From positions 1 through 7,430 of the forward strand of contig JAEYON010000129.1 of assembly GCA_023411645.1 (NCBI GenBank): a stretch of DNA of 7,430 bases, given 5' to 3'. Shown piece after piece: positions 6,174 to 7,430 of this stretch. Origin of the DNA: Bacillota bacterium (lineage in GTDB: Bacteria > Bacillota > Clostridia > Acetivibrionales > DTU013). Positions within the stretch are counted from its first letter, which is position 1. Every line of letters starts with the position of its first letter. The position numbers and the translations under genes were made by a program. The notes under the pieces were generated by a model that worked only from the letters and a program-made list of their open reading frames with translations, had not been told where the DNA came from and ran no database searches.

Positions 6174-7235
6174 ATGACAGGGAAAATCAAGGCGCTTTTT
6201 GTCCTGCTCCTTCTGGCAGCCATTTCATTGGTAATGTACAACTCAGTGGATATTAAGGATCGATCCATTCGGGAGTTGTATGAGGAAGTAACCTTTATGC
6301 GTATTACCATTGAGGCCAGGCAATACATAAACCAGATTGAGTATGGTATCAAAAACGGAAGACAATTAGATAATTTCTATAATATGCAGGAGACACTGAA
6401 AGGTGTTCAGGGGTGTTCTTCCTATATGGAGGGGGCTTATGTCGTCTCGGCCGAAGCCAAGCTTTTGTATCAAAGCGGTTTAAAGGCAGATGAGCTAAAC
6501 CTTAAGATTCCACAACAGCAAACAGCCTCAGGCGACGAATTGTATTACACAGTAGTGGATGCTGGTCATTTTCAGCTCATCACTCCAATAAAGAACGGAA
6601 GCGGGCAGACGGAAGGATATCTGATAATGTGTATAGCCAAAAATGCCGTAAGCAATGCCGTCTCGGATTACAACAGGCAGAACAGGGTTCAGTCTGTTAT
6701 TATCGCCCTTGAGGTATTTGGGATTGCTTTACTTATTATAAAGAGAGTTCGCCCCGGCAGAAAAAGAAAACTGGTCTTCCGATTAGTACTTGTGCTTTCG
6801 ATAGCAGTGACATTTTCGGCTGTTCTGGATTCAGGAATGGTTTTTGCAAGGTTCTATCAGATCGTAGACGACACTGCGCGACAGGCTGCCAACAAAATGG
6901 CTCAGGCACTTCAAAGCGATGTGGACTCGGTCATTGCAAAGGGTATATCTCCTGAAAGAATCTATGATCTGAACGGATGGCTTGCTCACAACAGCAGTGA
7001 GCTTACAATTGTAACCTCACTTACACTGGACAGAAACAACAAGGTTACTGCGAATGTATCACAGATATACATCAACAGCTTTTTTAACAGACTTCTGATG
7101 CGAACAGCTTTACTTATATTCATATGCGCGCTTTGCTCGCTGGCTGCCTGTGGATTGGCAGCGCTGCCCTGCAGAATGGAAGCCGGGGGGAGATTTAATA
7201 AGACTGTCGGTGGGAAAGGAGCTGTTCATGCTTAG
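6174..7235 (+). CDS. Four-helix membrane protein with two extracytoplasmic sensor-like regions and no output domain
   Basis: 353 residues; AGGAG at 6163-6167 is 6 nt before ATG 6174. Membrane helices are at about residues 5-22, 173-190, 199-218 and 309-330. The loop between helices 2 and 3 is very basic (KRVRPGRKRK) and so cytoplasmic. This puts residues 23-170 (about 148 residues) and 220-308 (about 88 residues) outside the membrane. The first outer region has a helix-then-strand layout (ARQYINQIEYGIKNG, later FQLITPIKNGSGQTEGYLI) resembling a single Cache (sCache-like) ligand sensor. The second resembles a reduced version. After the last helix only about 23 residues remain, with no HAMP, kinase, phosphatase or cyclase domain. 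Its stop overlaps the next gene by 8 nt, so the cytoplasmic partner may be encoded separately. Ligand and function are unknown. Sensor assignment is inferred from topology and pattern, not from a diagnostic motif. Confidence 0.8.
   Translation: MTGKIKALFVLLLLAAISLVMYNSVDIKDRSIRELYEEVTFMRITIEARQYINQIEYGIKNGRQLDNFYNMQETLKGVQGCSSYMEGAYVVSAEAKLLYQSGLKADELNLKIPQQQTASGDELYYTVVDAGHFQLITPIKNGSGQTEGYLIMCIAKNAVSNAVSDYNRQNRVQSVIIALEVFGIALLIIKRVRPGRKRKLVFRLVLVLSIAVTFSAVLDSGMVFARFYQIVDDTARQAANKMAQALQSDVDSVIAKGISPERIYDLNGWLAHNSSELTIVTSLTLDRNNKVTANVSQIYINSFFNRLLMRTALLIFICALCSLAACGLAALPCRMEAGGRFNKTVGGKGAVHA
7215..7221 (+). promoter_or_regulatory. Ribosome binding site for the overlapping last gene
   Basis: AAAGGAG sits inside the end of the preceding coding region, 6 nt before ATG 7228. 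It supports this start over later in-frame ATGs at 7240 and 7249. Confidence 0.75.
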
Positions 7236-7430
7236 TCATATGTCCACCATGTCCGTCGCTCGGATAATGGCTCAAAGACCGGAGTATAATGCGCCTCTTC
7301 TGAATGTGATGGAAAGAAACTGCCAGCAGGATGTCATGATGATTGGGGATTCTGTTCGTATAAGAGATGCACTCAGCGGGACTTACATGTTTTCTGTCGG
7401 CTCCTTGTGTGAGTTATATCAATTGATGGA
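7228..7430 (+). CDS. N-terminal 67 codons of an unidentified, soluble-looking protein (3' partial)
   Basis: The frame is open from ATG 7228 to the window end. It overlaps the sensor-like gene by 8 nt and is preceded by a well-placed AAAGGAG. The visible protein begins MLSHMSTMSVARIMAQRPEY and continues with segments such as NAPLLNVMERN and MMIGDSVRIRDALSG. It is Met-rich, with no signal peptide and no membrane helix so far, so it is probably cytoplasmic at its N-terminus. I do not recognise the family from 67 residues. Tight coupling to the output-less membrane sensor suggests it could supply the cytoplasmic signalling or regulatory half of that protein, which is inference only. Confidence 0.7.
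   Translation, partial: MLSHMSTMSVARIMAQRPEYNAPLLNVMERNCQQDVMMIGDSVRIRDALSGTYMFSVGSLCELYQLM

Noticed and set aside
5681..6352. Long open frame on the minus strand across the DUF4280 gene
   Set aside because: It lies antisense to a clearly conserved protein family and to the start of the next gene, has no ribosome binding site, and its protein resembles no family. It is a by-product of the codon pattern of the sense gene.

Overview
The window is a densely packed, single-direction (+ strand) block of eight genes, cut at both ends. The bases suggest a Gram-positive, clostridia-like Firmicute. Moderate-to-low GC, strong AGGAGG-type ribosome binding sites before most genes, frequent AGA/AGG (Arg) and ATA (Ile) codons, and membrane proteins with Firmicute-like HAMP/Cache architecture all point that way. 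The taxonomic call is inference; no rRNA or marker gene is present.

Layout: (1) 1-1640, the 3' part of a membrane receptor with an extracytoplasmic sensor, HAMP linker, degenerate class III nucleotide-cyclase domain and TPR-like tail; (2) 1654-3423, a membrane-anchored protein with about eleven MORN repeats; (3) 3445-4353, a secreted helical protein resembling a TolC family member without its beta-barrel segments; (4) 4369-4956, a DUF4255/Pvc16-N family protein, the tail-terminator component of phage-tail-like contractile injection systems; (5) 4963-5742, an unrecognised beta-rich protein; (6) 5772-6149, a DUF4280 PAAR-like spike-tip protein; (7) 6174-7235, a four-helix membrane protein with two extracytoplasmic sensor-like regions and no output domain; (8) 7228 to the window end, the start of an unidentified soluble-looking protein. 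Gaps between genes are 0-29 nt and the last pair overlaps by 8 nt. No stretch lacks a gene, no internal terminator or promoter is convincing, and the block reads as one operon continuing on both sides.

How it may work together: DUF4255 and DUF4280 proteins together strongly suggest a locus for an extracellular-type contractile injection system (eCIS). Sheath, tube, baseplate and AAA+ ATPase genes are not in this window and would have to lie outside it. The unusual part is the company. Two membrane sensor proteins, one ending in what looks like a catalytically dead cyclase, an anchored MORN-repeat protein and a secreted TolC-like coiled-coil protein sit in the same transcription unit as injection-system parts. 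A reasonable hypothesis is a membrane-tethered, signal-controlled contractile apparatus in a Gram-positive bacterium. This is inference from gene order and domain recognition by eye.
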